A DNA stretch of 35,856 bases from a virus. The stretch's first letter is position 1, and the number at the start of each line of letters is the position of its first letter. Made by a program: the position numbers and the translations under genes. The notes beneath the pieces were generated by a model, which made no database searches, had not been told where the DNA came from, and was given only the letters and a program-made list of their open reading frames with translations. Positions 22,852-31,684 of this stretch are shown here, in pieces. Location of the stretch: positions 1-35,856 of the IMG/VR virus record IMGVR_UViG_3300025168_000272, one strand, 5' to 3'.

Positions 22852-23382
22852 TTAACCTGCTACTACATCAATTATATTACCTTCTTCATTTAAGAATCTA
22901 AAAAGGTCATCTACTTCATCACTAAAAGCTGAATCTAAACCATTATATAGACCCTCATATTCTGCCAACGCATCTGCTTTACCTGAAAAATCACTCCTTC
23001 CTGCAGATTCAGCCATTCCACGCTCAGTTGGCCAACCCTCATCAGTTAATTCTTTGGCTATTCTACTAGCTGCTGCTCGCAAATAAGCGTCATCGCTAGT
23101 ATCAAATGTCCCTTTTTCCCTCATCCACCAATAAATAACCCCTTTTTTAACATTAGCAGGGTATCTTTGGTTACCATAATTATCAATCATTTGCCAATAA
23201 GACCTACTATTACCTATTGTTAAATTAATTACATCTGAATCTTCCTTAATACTCCAATAAAATCCTCTTACAAGAGACCCTTTAGCACTATGACCCTGCT
23301 CTTCAATTATCCTAATCATATACTGCGTAAGCTTATCCCCTATATACGCTAACTCTCTTTTTATTTCTTTGTTTTCTGCCAT
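22852..23382 (-). CDS. Tail completion / neck protein candidate
   Basis: 176 aa. The body (IKRELAYIGDKLTQYMIRIIEEQ, MIDNYGNQRYP, KKGVIYWWMREKG, YLRAAASRIAKELTDEGWP) has the size and helix-strand pattern of HK97 gp10-like tail completion proteins, which often contain a late 'W' helix before RIA/I-KE. The acidic C-terminus ends VDDLFRFLNEEG. Start overlaps the preceding gene stop by one base. Assignment is moderate. Confidence 0.55.
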   Translation of the reverse strand: MAENKEIKRELAYIGDKLTQYMIRIIEEQGHSAKGSLVRGFYWSIKEDSDVINLTIGNSRSYWQMIDNYGNQRYPANVKKGVIYWWMREKGTFDTSDDAYLRAAASRIAKELTDEGWPTERGMAESAGRSDFSGKADALAEYEGLYNGLDSAFSDEVDDLFRFLNEEGNIIDVVAG

Positions 23383-23825
23383 TAGTACATTATTTCTTCA
23401 TCAATCATAGGATTTCTAAATTGAGCAGGCCTATTATTATCTTCTTGTGTTACACTTCTTATAACTTCTTGAAGATTATTAGAGCTATCAGTGTACATAA
23501 TAGGTAAAAATATATCTTCTTTAACATCTGCAACCCCAACATTCGCAACAGTCCAGTCAACATTGTCGCCAACAGTTACATTAGTTAATAACTCGTCTAC
23601 AGCCTCACAACATTCCCCTGTGCTTGATGTAGTAAGTGTTGTAGAAGTCATCCTTTCTCCCATTGTAACGGTAGTAGTTGTAGAAGTCATAAAACTATGA
23701 GTCATATATATCTTACCTCCTTTTTGCTCTACAATACCCTGTGTATTTATATTTATTATATTTTTATTATCCTTAACATTTAAGTTAGGGTCAACAAAAT
23801 TTAGAGAAGCTTTGCTATTGCTCAT
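23382..23825 (-). CDS. Hypothetical virion-module protein
   Basis: 147 aa, with a Thr-rich central stretch (MTSTTTTVTMGERMTSTTLTTSS) followed by CCEAVDELL and a beta-like C-terminal half. No domain recognised. It lies between two tail genes; it may be a small baseplate or neck component. Confidence 0.6.
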   Translation of the reverse strand: MSNSKASLNFVDPNLNVKDNKNIININTQGIVEQKGGKIYMTHSFMTSTTTTVTMGERMTSTTLTTSSTGECCEAVDELLTNVTVGDNVDWTVANVGVADVKEDIFLPIMYTDSSNNLQEVIRSVTQEDNNRPAQFRNPMIDEEIMY

Positions 23826-23859
23826 TTATATATATTTTAATATTAATATTTTTCATAGA

Positions 23860-26800
23860 TTATTGAGACGAAATTAAAGCAGAAGAAACCTCCTCTGTCC
23901 ATTGAATAAGCTCTACTTTTGTTAAATCGTTTTTAGCTGGGGCGTAATCTACAATTTTATTTATTTTCCAATAAGAACCATCTATATAAACTAACCTTCT
24001 TAAGTCTATATTTATAATATCTGATAATTGCAAGTTAATATAGTAAGTCCTTGTTCTAGGGTTAGCTTTATATTTTTCAATCATACCTTCCCAAAATAAA
24101 CTATACAATCCTTTGTTGATAATTGTCTGATTAGAATAAGGAGGGTTTATTATTTCGTCTGCAAAAGATAAATTACTAAACAAATCTTCAGTTGTATCTT
24201 CCCAATCTACAAACATAGCTCTAGGAGATAAAGCTGAACCATGATAAGTATCAGATTGTCCAGAGAAAGCTGTTCCATAATAACTCCACACAGTTTGAAA
24301 TCCTATTTGACCAGCAGTAGCGTTACTAGGGTCATTTGGCCCCTTAACCATTCCGTTGTACTTCATTATTCTTGGAGCGTATTTAGTTATTTTATCTGGT
24401 CTAGTAGGATATGGAGCTACAGCATATCCATATATAGACTCAGATTTATTTATAACAGGCATTAGTTTTGGACTACTAGCTGGCCCAGCGTCAGCGTTCC
24501 AATCTGTCCATGTACTTGCAAACACAGGATTTACAAATCTTTTCATGCCTTTATTAAATTTAACACCCATATTATGTTTTACATTAAAGAAATGTTCAGA
24601 AGAATCTGCTGGTCTAAAAGCTTCATTTACGAAACTCATCAAACCATCCGAACTATCTTTTTTATATTCCCAAGACATTTCTTCAAATATAGCGATATTG
24701 AAAACATCTTTAATGTCTTTAGAATAATCCACCTTATTACTCCAGTCATAAGCTTGAGATTTGTCTAAATAAAAATCATCAAAAGGCTCTATGCTAACTG
24801 TCTTAGAATCAGCGTTTGTACTGAATTGTAAATTAAATAAATGAGACAATGATTTAATAAAATCTATTTGACTTACATTAGCGGGCAAACACTGTTTTAT
24901 TTTATAAACTTCTGGAACCATGAATCCCTGATTAGGGACAGGTTCAACCTTAAAAAATGGCTTAGTGCTTTTTGCCCATATTTTATCAGCATTAGCAATA
25001 TCTACATTACTATCCCCAGCTAGGCCAGGGTCATTATTCAAAAAACCCTTACTACCAGCAGTATAGTAACTATCATTATAGTTGTTAGCGCTTTTATTGT
25101 ATGGTAATATTCCTGGAGCTCCACCTGAACAAGCTTTCCTATGCTCATCACTCAACACAATATATCCCATCCTAGCAGCGGTAGGGTTAGAGTTCAAATT
25201 TTGAGCTACGTCATAAAAATTAAACTGTACTGCCACCTGAACTTTTACTCTATATCCTACAGGCACATACCAAGCGTATGGGGTCTGCATTTCTTTGTGT
25301 ACTGGTATAAATATAGGAACATCCTGCCCTTCATAATTTCCACCATCACCCAGAGTAGGTAGAGCAATCTTTCCAATCTGTGTACGGGATTTTAGCTCTG
25401 TTTGTGAGGTACCAAAATTATCAAAAGCCGATAATCCTGTACTAGCTCCCGTATTAGTTTCCATTACTATTCTTATACCAACTTCATGAGGATGAGTAAA
25501 ACCAACATAATCATCTGCAATCACACCATTTGAAGCCTGACTATTATCAAAATTTCCTATTAAAATATCAATTGCTGTAGAGAAATTATACAATCCAGAT
25601 TTGGGGCATGTCCACACTCCTGTAGTTTCGTTATAAGATGAGTTGGTAACACCACTGGCCGAATTAATTTCCTTATTCATTATTACAGTTCTCCATTCGG
25701 GGTCTCCATTACCATCAATATTTCCTTGTGTAACCCCAGATAAAGTTCCTGATACCCAATTAGCAGACTCTACTATTTGATAATCTACAAGTCCAACTAA
25801 ACTACTATCCCATATACCCTTATTTCCACCTGTAGGGGTTTCTAAGTTCCAGTATGCTCTTGTTGCAAAAGTAGCTCCCTCAGTAGAGGTTACTCCCTCT
25901 GTAGAAGTTGAGCTGTTATCAGGAGAGAAATGACATATTAATTTCTTAAATTCAGAATTTTCTATAAAATTACTATTTATAGTATAACCTATGTTGTTAA
26001 ATATTCTTTGCAGTATATTGTAAATCCAAAATGAAGGTCTCCAATCTTGAGAGTTATCTGTTTCATCAGATAGATTTACTCTTGCTGCAGTATGATTAAA
26101 CCCAGCGCCTGCATTTGGCCAAAAATCCCCATAACTAATTAGTGGGTAAACAAGCTCTGAATTAGCTTGGGTGTCGTTAAATGACTGCATAATACTCAGG
26201 TAGTCGTAGGTAAAAGTTTCAGTGTCGTTATATATTCCCTCATCATTAAGATTAAGTCCTTTTAGTTTAGAAATCCATCCATAATTACCCCCATATATTG
26301 TAGCAGAATAACTGTTTGGAGTAGATGTTTGTGAAGTTCCGTTTATCTTAATTCTACCTCTAAAAAATTCTGTATCTCCAACTAAAACTCTACAATTTTT
26401 AAGACCCGTTATATCCTTAGTGTTAACTGATTTAACATTAAAGACATGAGATAATAATTGATTATTGTTTTTTGTAGCGGGGATTTCAAATGTTTTAGAG
26501 TAATCTCCAAATCTACTTTCTAAATTTTCTCCATCAGAAACAGCGTAAGATAAAGAGAGTGGGAAATTTTCACTGTCTGTTAACTCTATATCTCCTACAA
26601 TATTGTTGTTTTTATTAAAAGCCACCTCTTTGCAAGATATATTGCATAGTACAGCATTAGAAAATGTATGTCCAACAGTAGACCCTCCACTAGTAGCTTT
26701 AGATTTAGATGACTTTATTCTAATTTGAGTTCCTGTAGCTACAAAAGTTTCACTATAATATCCGTCTGCAGACAGCCAAGCGTTAGTAGAAATTCCTCCA

Positions 26801-27174
26801 GTTTGTGCAAAACCTAATTTACCTGTATAACCCAAGTCAGCTCTCATATTAGTTAGTGCGAATGAAAGTAAATAAGTTTTACCTACTGTTAAAGGGGTTG
26901 ATAATATATTTTCTAAATAATGAGGTTGAGTAGGAGACACTCCAGGCATGCAACGATTACTAGGAATAGTAGCGGAACCAATATCATAAGCTCCTTGATA
27001 TAAAAATGCCTGTTGCGTGGTTACGACAGAATATGTTTTAAAATAAAAAGGAGGCATCCATTGCCCCACCCCAGCAGCTCCTGTACGGGTACCCCCCATA
27101 ACATCAATTAATTCTGGATTTGCATTTACAGAATCTATAACATCTGTTATTTGTAATCTAACTTTTTTATCCAT
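23860..27174 (-). CDS. Large tail/baseplate protein
   Basis: 1104 aa. Residues about 30-185 look like an inserted carbohydrate-binding-type jelly roll (TVGKTYLLSFALTNM, GYYSETFVATGTQIRIKSS). After that, DIELTDSENFPLSLSYAVSDGENLESRFGDYSKTFEIPATKNN is a signature I associate with large tail proteins of Bacteroidota phages, followed by long beta-rich stretches and, near the end, ...TRTYYINLQLSDIINIDLRRLVYIDGSYWKINKI. Probable baseplate hub or tail-tip component. Confidence 0.65.
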   Translation of the reverse strand: MDKKVRLQITDVIDSVNANPELIDVMGGTRTGAAGVGQWMPPFYFKTYSVVTTQQAFLYQGAYDIGSATIPSNRCMPGVSPTQPHYLENILSTPLTVGKTYLLSFALTNMRADLGYTGKLGFAQTGGISTNAWLSADGYYSETFVATGTQIRIKSSKSKATSGGSTVGHTFSNAVLCNISCKEVAFNKNNNIVGDIELTDSENFPLSLSYAVSDGENLESRFGDYSKTFEIPATKNNNQLLSHVFNVKSVNTKDITGLKNCRVLVGDTEFFRGRIKINGTSQTSTPNSYSATIYGGNYGWISKLKGLNLNDEGIYNDTETFTYDYLSIMQSFNDTQANSELVYPLISYGDFWPNAGAGFNHTAARVNLSDETDNSQDWRPSFWIYNILQRIFNNIGYTINSNFIENSEFKKLICHFSPDNSSTSTEGVTSTEGATFATRAYWNLETPTGGNKGIWDSSLVGLVDYQIVESANWVSGTLSGVTQGNIDGNGDPEWRTVIMNKEINSASGVTNSSYNETTGVWTCPKSGLYNFSTAIDILIGNFDNSQASNGVIADDYVGFTHPHEVGIRIVMETNTGASTGLSAFDNFGTSQTELKSRTQIGKIALPTLGDGGNYEGQDVPIFIPVHKEMQTPYAWYVPVGYRVKVQVAVQFNFYDVAQNLNSNPTAARMGYIVLSDEHRKACSGGAPGILPYNKSANNYNDSYYTAGSKGFLNNDPGLAGDSNVDIANADKIWAKSTKPFFKVEPVPNQGFMVPEVYKIKQCLPANVSQIDFIKSLSHLFNLQFSTNADSKTVSIEPFDDFYLDKSQAYDWSNKVDYSKDIKDVFNIAIFEEMSWEYKKDSSDGLMSFVNEAFRPADSSEHFFNVKHNMGVKFNKGMKRFVNPVFASTWTDWNADAGPASSPKLMPVINKSESIYGYAVAPYPTRPDKITKYAPRIMKYNGMVKGPNDPSNATAGQIGFQTVWSYYGTAFSGQSDTYHGSALSPRAMFVDWEDTTEDLFSNLSFADEIINPPYSNQTIINKGLYSLFWEGMIEKYKANPRTRTYYINLQLSDIINIDLRRLVYIDGSYWKINKIVDYAPAKNDLTKVELIQWTEEVSSALISSQ

Positions 27175-27182
27175 ATATTTTT

Positions 27183-28937
27183 TTAATTAGACTGAGTAAC
27201 TATTGAGTTAGCCATAGTGTATTCTAAATTAAATTTAACCAACCCTAAAGCTTGGTCAACTGTTGTTAATGAACTATTAGTAATTGTTACAGGGAAATAA
27301 TCTCTTGTTGATGGATGGATTTCAGCCGAGTTGTCTGTAACCCATTCAGTCCAAAATCCAGCTTCATTATCTAATTCTACCCAAACATTTGGAGAGGTTA
27401 ATATTTCTTCTAGCCATTTTGATTCTTCCATATTAAGAGGCTCTGTATATACAGTTTTACTTCTTGTTGCTTCAACAGCTAGTGTATTAACAGAACCTTT
27501 ATAGGTATCTCCTCCTAAAGCGTCTTGTGGATTACTAAAAGTATTACCAGTACCATTATACTGTTGAATAAACTGACGATTAGGAGATTGTCTTTCAAAA
27601 AATACTTTACTAACATTTACGGATTCTGATATATCTCTCTTTGCTGTATAGCTATCTATACCTCCTAATCTATTTAACCAATGGAATCTTACATAGTCAT
27701 AAGCTGTATTAGCGGTTTCATGGTCTAATGCATAAAATCTAGATTCAGATACTGATTTACCTGTACCTAATGTTCCTCCTGAGCAAATTAATTTAGCTCT
27801 GTATGAAATAGTATCAGATGTTATTGTGCCAGGTTGAACACTATTTATATAAGCTGGAGATACATTTTGAGATAATACTTTCATTACTTCTGTGTCGTAT
27901 GGGTCTGAATTAGCCCCCCATCCTGAGTTACCCCACCAAGAAGAGCTTATAGTGCCAGTATTACCTAATGTATATTGAACATCTCTTAAAGCTGCTGTAT
28001 GATGAGTTCCATCACTTTCATCTGTATATATCTGTAAATAAAAATCTGCCATATCATAAGTATGACTAGGACTTCCACTATTAGCGAATTTTTCCTGAAA
28101 CCAAGATAAAAACTCTCCTTCATCATCTAATCTAACTTTCTTAAATATTTGAACCCTTTTCTCTCCAGATGTTGAATCGTTGTTTGGGAAGTTACTAAAA
28201 AATTCCTTATATGTAGTACCTAAATTACAATTTACATTATATCTATTAAGAAGTGGTTTTTCATCATGCTGAAGAGCTGCGTTTACCACCACAATACCAC
28301 CTGTGTTTTTAACAACTTCACTACCACCAGATGTAGCTATAACTAATCTTTCAGATATAGTTGCGTCTTGCTCATAAACTTCAAACCTAGCCTGTATTTG
28401 TATAATTCTATCGCTACCTCCTATACTTGTAAAATCATAAGAATTATTTGTATTGTAAGTTCCTCCCATATTAAAAAGTTCAGAAGGAGAGCCTTTCATA
28501 AATGGAGTTAGTGTATATGATAAATAACTTTTAACAACAGGAGCTATATCAACAGTGAATGTATGAAAATTTTTTGTGTTAACTCCTGTTGTAAATTGAG
28601 GGTTCATCCCTTCTCCCATTATTAAAGGCATATCTCTAGATTTTCTTAAAGAGCCAATAAACGCCATATTAGGTATATTGTTATCATGCTCTCTCCATAC
28701 ATTACCCATATATATATCAAATATAACATTAGCTACATCTCCATCTTGATACTCATCTTTGGTCATAAAATTCGTTATACGAGAGTTTGTTTGACCCCAT
28801 TGAAGCTGATAGGTAATAGGATTATTAACAGACATGATTTTTATTGCATCACTTTTGCTATATCCCTGACCAGCCATGTGGTCTAATGGATATTTAATGA
28901 AATGTATATTTGATACTCCGTTAGTTACATTTGGCAT
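27183..28937 (-). CDS. Tail structural protein
   Basis: 584 aa, beta-rich throughout, containing FTVDIAPVVKSYLSY, YDYVRFHWLNRLGGIDSYTAKRDI and, near the C-terminus, EESKWLEEILTSPNVWVE. The latter two motifs recur in Bacteroidota phage tail proteins encoded next to a hub. It starts 2 bp after the upstream gene. Precise role (distal tail, baseplate wedge or adhesin carrier) is not determinable by eye. Confidence 0.65.
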   Translation of the reverse strand: MPNVTNGVSNIHFIKYPLDHMAGQGYSKSDAIKIMSVNNPITYQLQWGQTNSRITNFMTKDEYQDGDVANVIFDIYMGNVWREHDNNIPNMAFIGSLRKSRDMPLIMGEGMNPQFTTGVNTKNFHTFTVDIAPVVKSYLSYTLTPFMKGSPSELFNMGGTYNTNNSYDFTSIGGSDRIIQIQARFEVYEQDATISERLVIATSGGSEVVKNTGGIVVVNAALQHDEKPLLNRYNVNCNLGTTYKEFFSNFPNNDSTSGEKRVQIFKKVRLDDEGEFLSWFQEKFANSGSPSHTYDMADFYLQIYTDESDGTHHTAALRDVQYTLGNTGTISSSWWGNSGWGANSDPYDTEVMKVLSQNVSPAYINSVQPGTITSDTISYRAKLICSGGTLGTGKSVSESRFYALDHETANTAYDYVRFHWLNRLGGIDSYTAKRDISESVNVSKVFFERQSPNRQFIQQYNGTGNTFSNPQDALGGDTYKGSVNTLAVEATRSKTVYTEPLNMEESKWLEEILTSPNVWVELDNEAGFWTEWVTDNSAEIHPSTRDYFPVTITNSSLTTVDQALGLVKFNLEYTMANSIVTQSN

Positions 28938-28939
28938 AT

Positions 28940-30175
28940 TTAATAAATTTTATATTTGTTATTTAAGTAATCTAACACTTGATTTGTTTCTGATGTTGAT
29001 AAAGCTTTATTATAAACAAGAATCTCTGGAGTGTCAAATTCTGGCCAAAATCCCTCCGCAAATCCAGGAGCTCCTCCAATACTAAAAGTCTGAGTATTAA
29101 AAAGAGCTGTCGCATTAAAACCAGGAGTAGTATTAGTTACCTTGCTGTTATTGTTATGTTGCACACTTAAGTTGTCTGATTCTAATGTGGTTACAAATAT
29201 GTTATCTGACTCTATATTTGTTGTACTAACAATAGTAGTAATACTTTTCCCAGTTTCATCTGTTACTAATGAGAGAAACTTATCTGCACTTCCTTGACCT
29301 ATTTTTATAGTAACTCCATTTCCAGTATCTGTATAAGAATAAATAGGTCTATGTACTGTCGCTTCAATACAGTTTGCTACAATAAAAATAGTAAAATCAT
29401 TTCCTGATATTGGAGAGTTATTATCAGACAAAAAATGATATTGAGGTTGAAGTCCTGTAGATGGTTTGGGAAATGTTATTCTAGTTTTATCTAAATAATC
29501 TCCACTTGGTTCAATTGGAGATGAGGGACTGTAACTGTATCTGAAAGGCTTCCTTCCTGCCGCTCCTTGTGATATACTATTATTGTTACCTGAAGAATCT
29601 CCCCAAGTAGATACTTTTTTTGTAGGTATATCAAAATTCACATTACTATCTGCTCTAAGCCATACCACTAAATCACTTATTGTATTAGGATAAACAGATT
29701 TTGGAGTGAAGCATCTTGTAAACATTCTCATGTCAAATCTCATTGTTATCCTACACAACTTATCGTTCTTATTATTCTTTATTCTTTCTATTTGTAATGA
29801 TTCTTTATCTATATAAACCTGTGTTGGAGTAGGAGAAGATGTTGAAACATTAGGTATTACTCCACCAGAATACTCTATCAAAACATTATCTAACCATTCT
29901 AAAGCTAAATCTTGTAAGTTATCCCATCTTAATTGTAATGTAACTGCATTTTGAGCTGCTGTTTGATAAGTGTTATAAAACTCCATCTCTACATTATAAT
30001 GTTCCCACCCTTCATAAATATCAGGCATCCTAGATGTAGGAGGAGTCATAATCATTAGGGGGTATATAGTATCGTGGTCTTGATTTACCTCTCCCTCATA
30101 CTTAAAAGCACTATCTCCATAAGTCCATTTGCTTGTAGCAACAGTTATGAAATCTGTTAGTCTTGTGATAGCCAT
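28940..30175 (-). CDS. Tail protein fused to a LamG/concanavalin-like domain
   Basis: 411 aa in two parts. Residues 1-160 resemble small phage tail proteins (MAITRLTDFITVATSKWTYG, LQLRWDNLQDLALEWLDNVL, ITMRFDMRMFTRCF). Residues about 165-411 are a laminin-G-like jelly roll: ISDLVVWLRADSN, STWGDSSGNNN, DFTIFIVANC and the closing FDTPEILVYNKALSTSETNQVLDYLNNKY. The second part probably binds a sugar, either host surface glycan or environmental polysaccharide. It is also the third partner of an ATGA-coupled group. Confidence 0.75.
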   Translation of the reverse strand: MAITRLTDFITVATSKWTYGDSAFKYEGEVNQDHDTIYPLMIMTPPTSRMPDIYEGWEHYNVEMEFYNTYQTAAQNAVTLQLRWDNLQDLALEWLDNVLIEYSGGVIPNVSTSSPTPTQVYIDKESLQIERIKNNKNDKLCRITMRFDMRMFTRCFTPKSVYPNTISDLVVWLRADSNVNFDIPTKKVSTWGDSSGNNNSISQGAAGRKPFRYSYSPSSPIEPSGDYLDKTRITFPKPSTGLQPQYHFLSDNNSPISGNDFTIFIVANCIEATVHRPIYSYTDTGNGVTIKIGQGSADKFLSLVTDETGKSITTIVSTTNIESDNIFVTTLESDNLSVQHNNNSKVTNTTPGFNATALFNTQTFSIGGAPGFAEGFWPEFDTPEILVYNKALSTSETNQVLDYLNNKYKIY

Positions 30176-30321
30176 ATCTTTTTATTGTTTTTTCTGTTAT
30201 ATTTTTTTTTATTCAAATGTATTTTGTTTCCAATCATACCTCCATTCTTTTTGTCCTCTTGGATTTCTAACCATTTAACATACTCTTTTAACTTTTTGTT
30301 ATCTTCTTCTGATATTATCAT
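30157..30321 (-). CDS. Small lysine-rich protein coupled to the frameshift ORF
   Basis: 54 aa. Its ATG (30319-30321) overlaps the TGA stop of the frameshifted chaperone extension as ATGA, and its 3' end overlaps the next gene by 19 bp. Helical and basic (NKKLKEYVKWLEIQEDKK...NKKKYNRKNNKK). The tight coupling supports translation; function unknown. Confidence 0.62.
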   Translation of the reverse strand: MIISEEDNKKLKEYVKWLEIQEDKKNGGMIGNKIHLNKKKYNRKNNKKIWLSQD

Positions 30322-30641
30322 GCTATTTTATTTGGATTCCTAATTTTATCATTAACAGCAGCTTCAAAATCTTTTGTTGCTGTTTGCCAACTCATATATG
30401 TTAATACTTTATATAAATTTGCATCTTTTACTGAATCTATACTATTTTTATCCCCTTCTGTAAATACTCCCTTTTCTGCTATACTATACAAACTATTTAA
30501 CCAACCATAAGGCTGTATAAATTTTTTATACTCTCCCGCTGTTCTTACTCCACCTGTTGGAGTTGGTCTTGAACCGAAGATATTTGAAAATGATTGGTCA
30601 ATTTGAGATTTTGTATGCTTAAAAAAAAACTGAACTCCCAA
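30318..30641 (-). CDS. Tail chaperone extension, expressed by -1 frameshift
   Basis: 107-codon reading frame in the -1 frame relative to the gene at 30545-31207, with no ATG; the only possible start is a TTG at 30641. It overlaps the upstream gene around nine consecutive T (minus strand; 30621-30629). A -1 slip there gives a fusion of about 295 aa ending in a GGVRTAGEYKKFIQPYGWLNSLYSIAEKGVF...LTYMSWQTATKDFEA domain. That is the expected gpGT-like layout of a siphovirus tail assembly chaperone. Confidence 0.75.
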   Translation of the reverse strand: MGVQFFFKHTKSQIDQSFSNIFGSRPTPTGGVRTAGEYKKFIQPYGWLNSLYSIAEKGVFTEGDKNSIDSVKDANLYKVLTYMSWQTATKDFEAAVNDKIRNPNKIA

Positions 30642-31207
30642 ATAATATCCATTGTAAGTAACTTAAATCTCTCTGTTTTCTTATCTATCGCATCTTCATC
30701 ATATTCTTCTCCTGCTCTCCTACATAAAATTGCCATCTGCTCTGGTAATACATCAAATACTCCATGTTTCATACTCTCAATAGTCATATCTAACTGTGTA
30801 GCTTCAATATAATCCCCAAAAGTGTTATCAAACATAGCTTCTTTAGGGAAAAAGTACTTTTCTTCTTCAAACATAAAACCATCTACTCCCATAGGTTTAT
30901 ATTCCTCGGTTACCTTACCTATAAACTCCATAGCTCTACTAATACTATCTACATCACATCTTTGTAGTGTATTATCATCAATTTTTGTTATATATTGAAA
31001 AATCTCAGTATTCATCTTTAACATTTCAACTGTACTAATTTTAGCGAATGGTTTTTCTTCATCAAACTCCCCTTCTTTTAATTTAGCCCTATGTTTTTGT
31101 TCATTACTTTTAATAATATCATACCAATCACACCAATACTCTAATGTAATGTCCTTCCATTCTGTAGGAACTTCATATTTTTTACCATCAATATCTAATG
31201 TTACCAT
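30545..31207 (-). CDS. Tail assembly chaperone, upstream (gpG-like) product
   Basis: 220 aa. It begins MVTLDIDGKKYEVPTEWKDITLEYW and is helical and acidic, in line with tail chaperones that coat the tape measure before assembly. The 3' end overlaps another frame by 97 bp with a T9 slippery tract near residue 193. Unshifted translation ends 25 or so codons later. Gene pair order and geometry match G/GT of lambda-like tails, although five other tail genes separate it from the tape measure. Confidence 0.72.
   Translation of the reverse strand: MVTLDIDGKKYEVPTEWKDITLEYWCDWYDIIKSNEQKHRAKLKEGEFDEEKPFAKISTVEMLKMNTEIFQYITKIDDNTLQRCDVDSISRAMEFIGKVTEEYKPMGVDGFMFEEEKYFFPKEAMFDNTFGDYIEATQLDMTIESMKHGVFDVLPEQMAILCRRAGEEYDEDAIDKKTERFKLLTMDIIWEFSFFLSIQNLKLTNHFQISSVQDQLQQVE
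30621..30629 (-). promoter_or_regulatory. T9 slippery sequence for -1 frameshifting
   Basis: In the zero frame the mRNA reads AGT TTT TTT TTA AGC. The heptamer T TTT TTT allows both tRNAs to re-pair after a -1 slip, yielding TTT TTT TTT AAG. The shifted frame is open for about 100 codons. The same tract could also act by transcriptional slippage, or be a homopolymer miscount. Confidence 0.7.
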
Positions 31208-31214
31208 AAGTCTA

Positions 31215-31619
31215 TTATATTTCTTTTAATTTAACTTTAAATTCATCACTTACTCTATCTTCAGCGTATATATCGTATGTCTCCCCAATTATTTCTGAGG
31301 TTTTTCTAAATAATTTCTTTTTCAATATTTCAACATCTTTACTTATAGATTTTCTTTTTATTCCCGATAAAAATCCAACAGATGAAAATACTACTAAGTT
31401 TGGAATCATATATCTCCATTCATTCATTAAAGATGTCTGTTTTTCATTATCTTCTCTAAATTCATTAGAATATGTTATTATTGATTCTAGCGTGTCTATA
31501 AAATCTCCAAATTTCCCCGCTTCATGCTCTTCAGTGATGTGATAAATAGAAGCTTTAACATATTGCAAGTATTTTTCTAATATTTGCTTGTGTTTTACGT
31601 TATCGCATACTATTTCCAT
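31215..31619 (-). CDS. Hypothetical protein downstream of terminase
   Basis: 134 aa from the ATG at 31619 (a reading from 31664 would require TTG). Largely helical, with a hydrophobic segment near the middle (YMIPNLVVFSSVGFLSGI) flanked by basic residues and a charged C-terminus. A promoter-like element lies just upstream. No domain recognised. Confidence 0.65.
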   Translation of the reverse strand: MEIVCDNVKHKQILEKYLQYVKASIYHITEEHEAGKFGDFIDTLESIITYSNEFREDNEKQTSLMNEWRYMIPNLVVFSSVGFLSGIKRKSISKDVEILKKKLFRKTSEIIGETYDIYAEDRVSDEFKVKLKEI

Positions 31620-31638
31620 AATTTTAGATAAATTTGTA

Positions 31639-31664
31639 CAAAAATAAGATATTAAATAATACAA
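31639..31664 (-). promoter_or_regulatory. Possible promoter for the virion operon
   Basis: Minus strand TATTTTTG (31639-31646) is an exact -7 match in the short gap after the terminase gene. A TTG (31662-31664) lies 15 bases upstream, shorter than the usual 17-23. The start codon at 31619 follows after about 20 nt. Plausible but not strong. Confidence 0.45.
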
Positions 31665-31684
31665 ACCACGAAAAAAAAGGAAAT

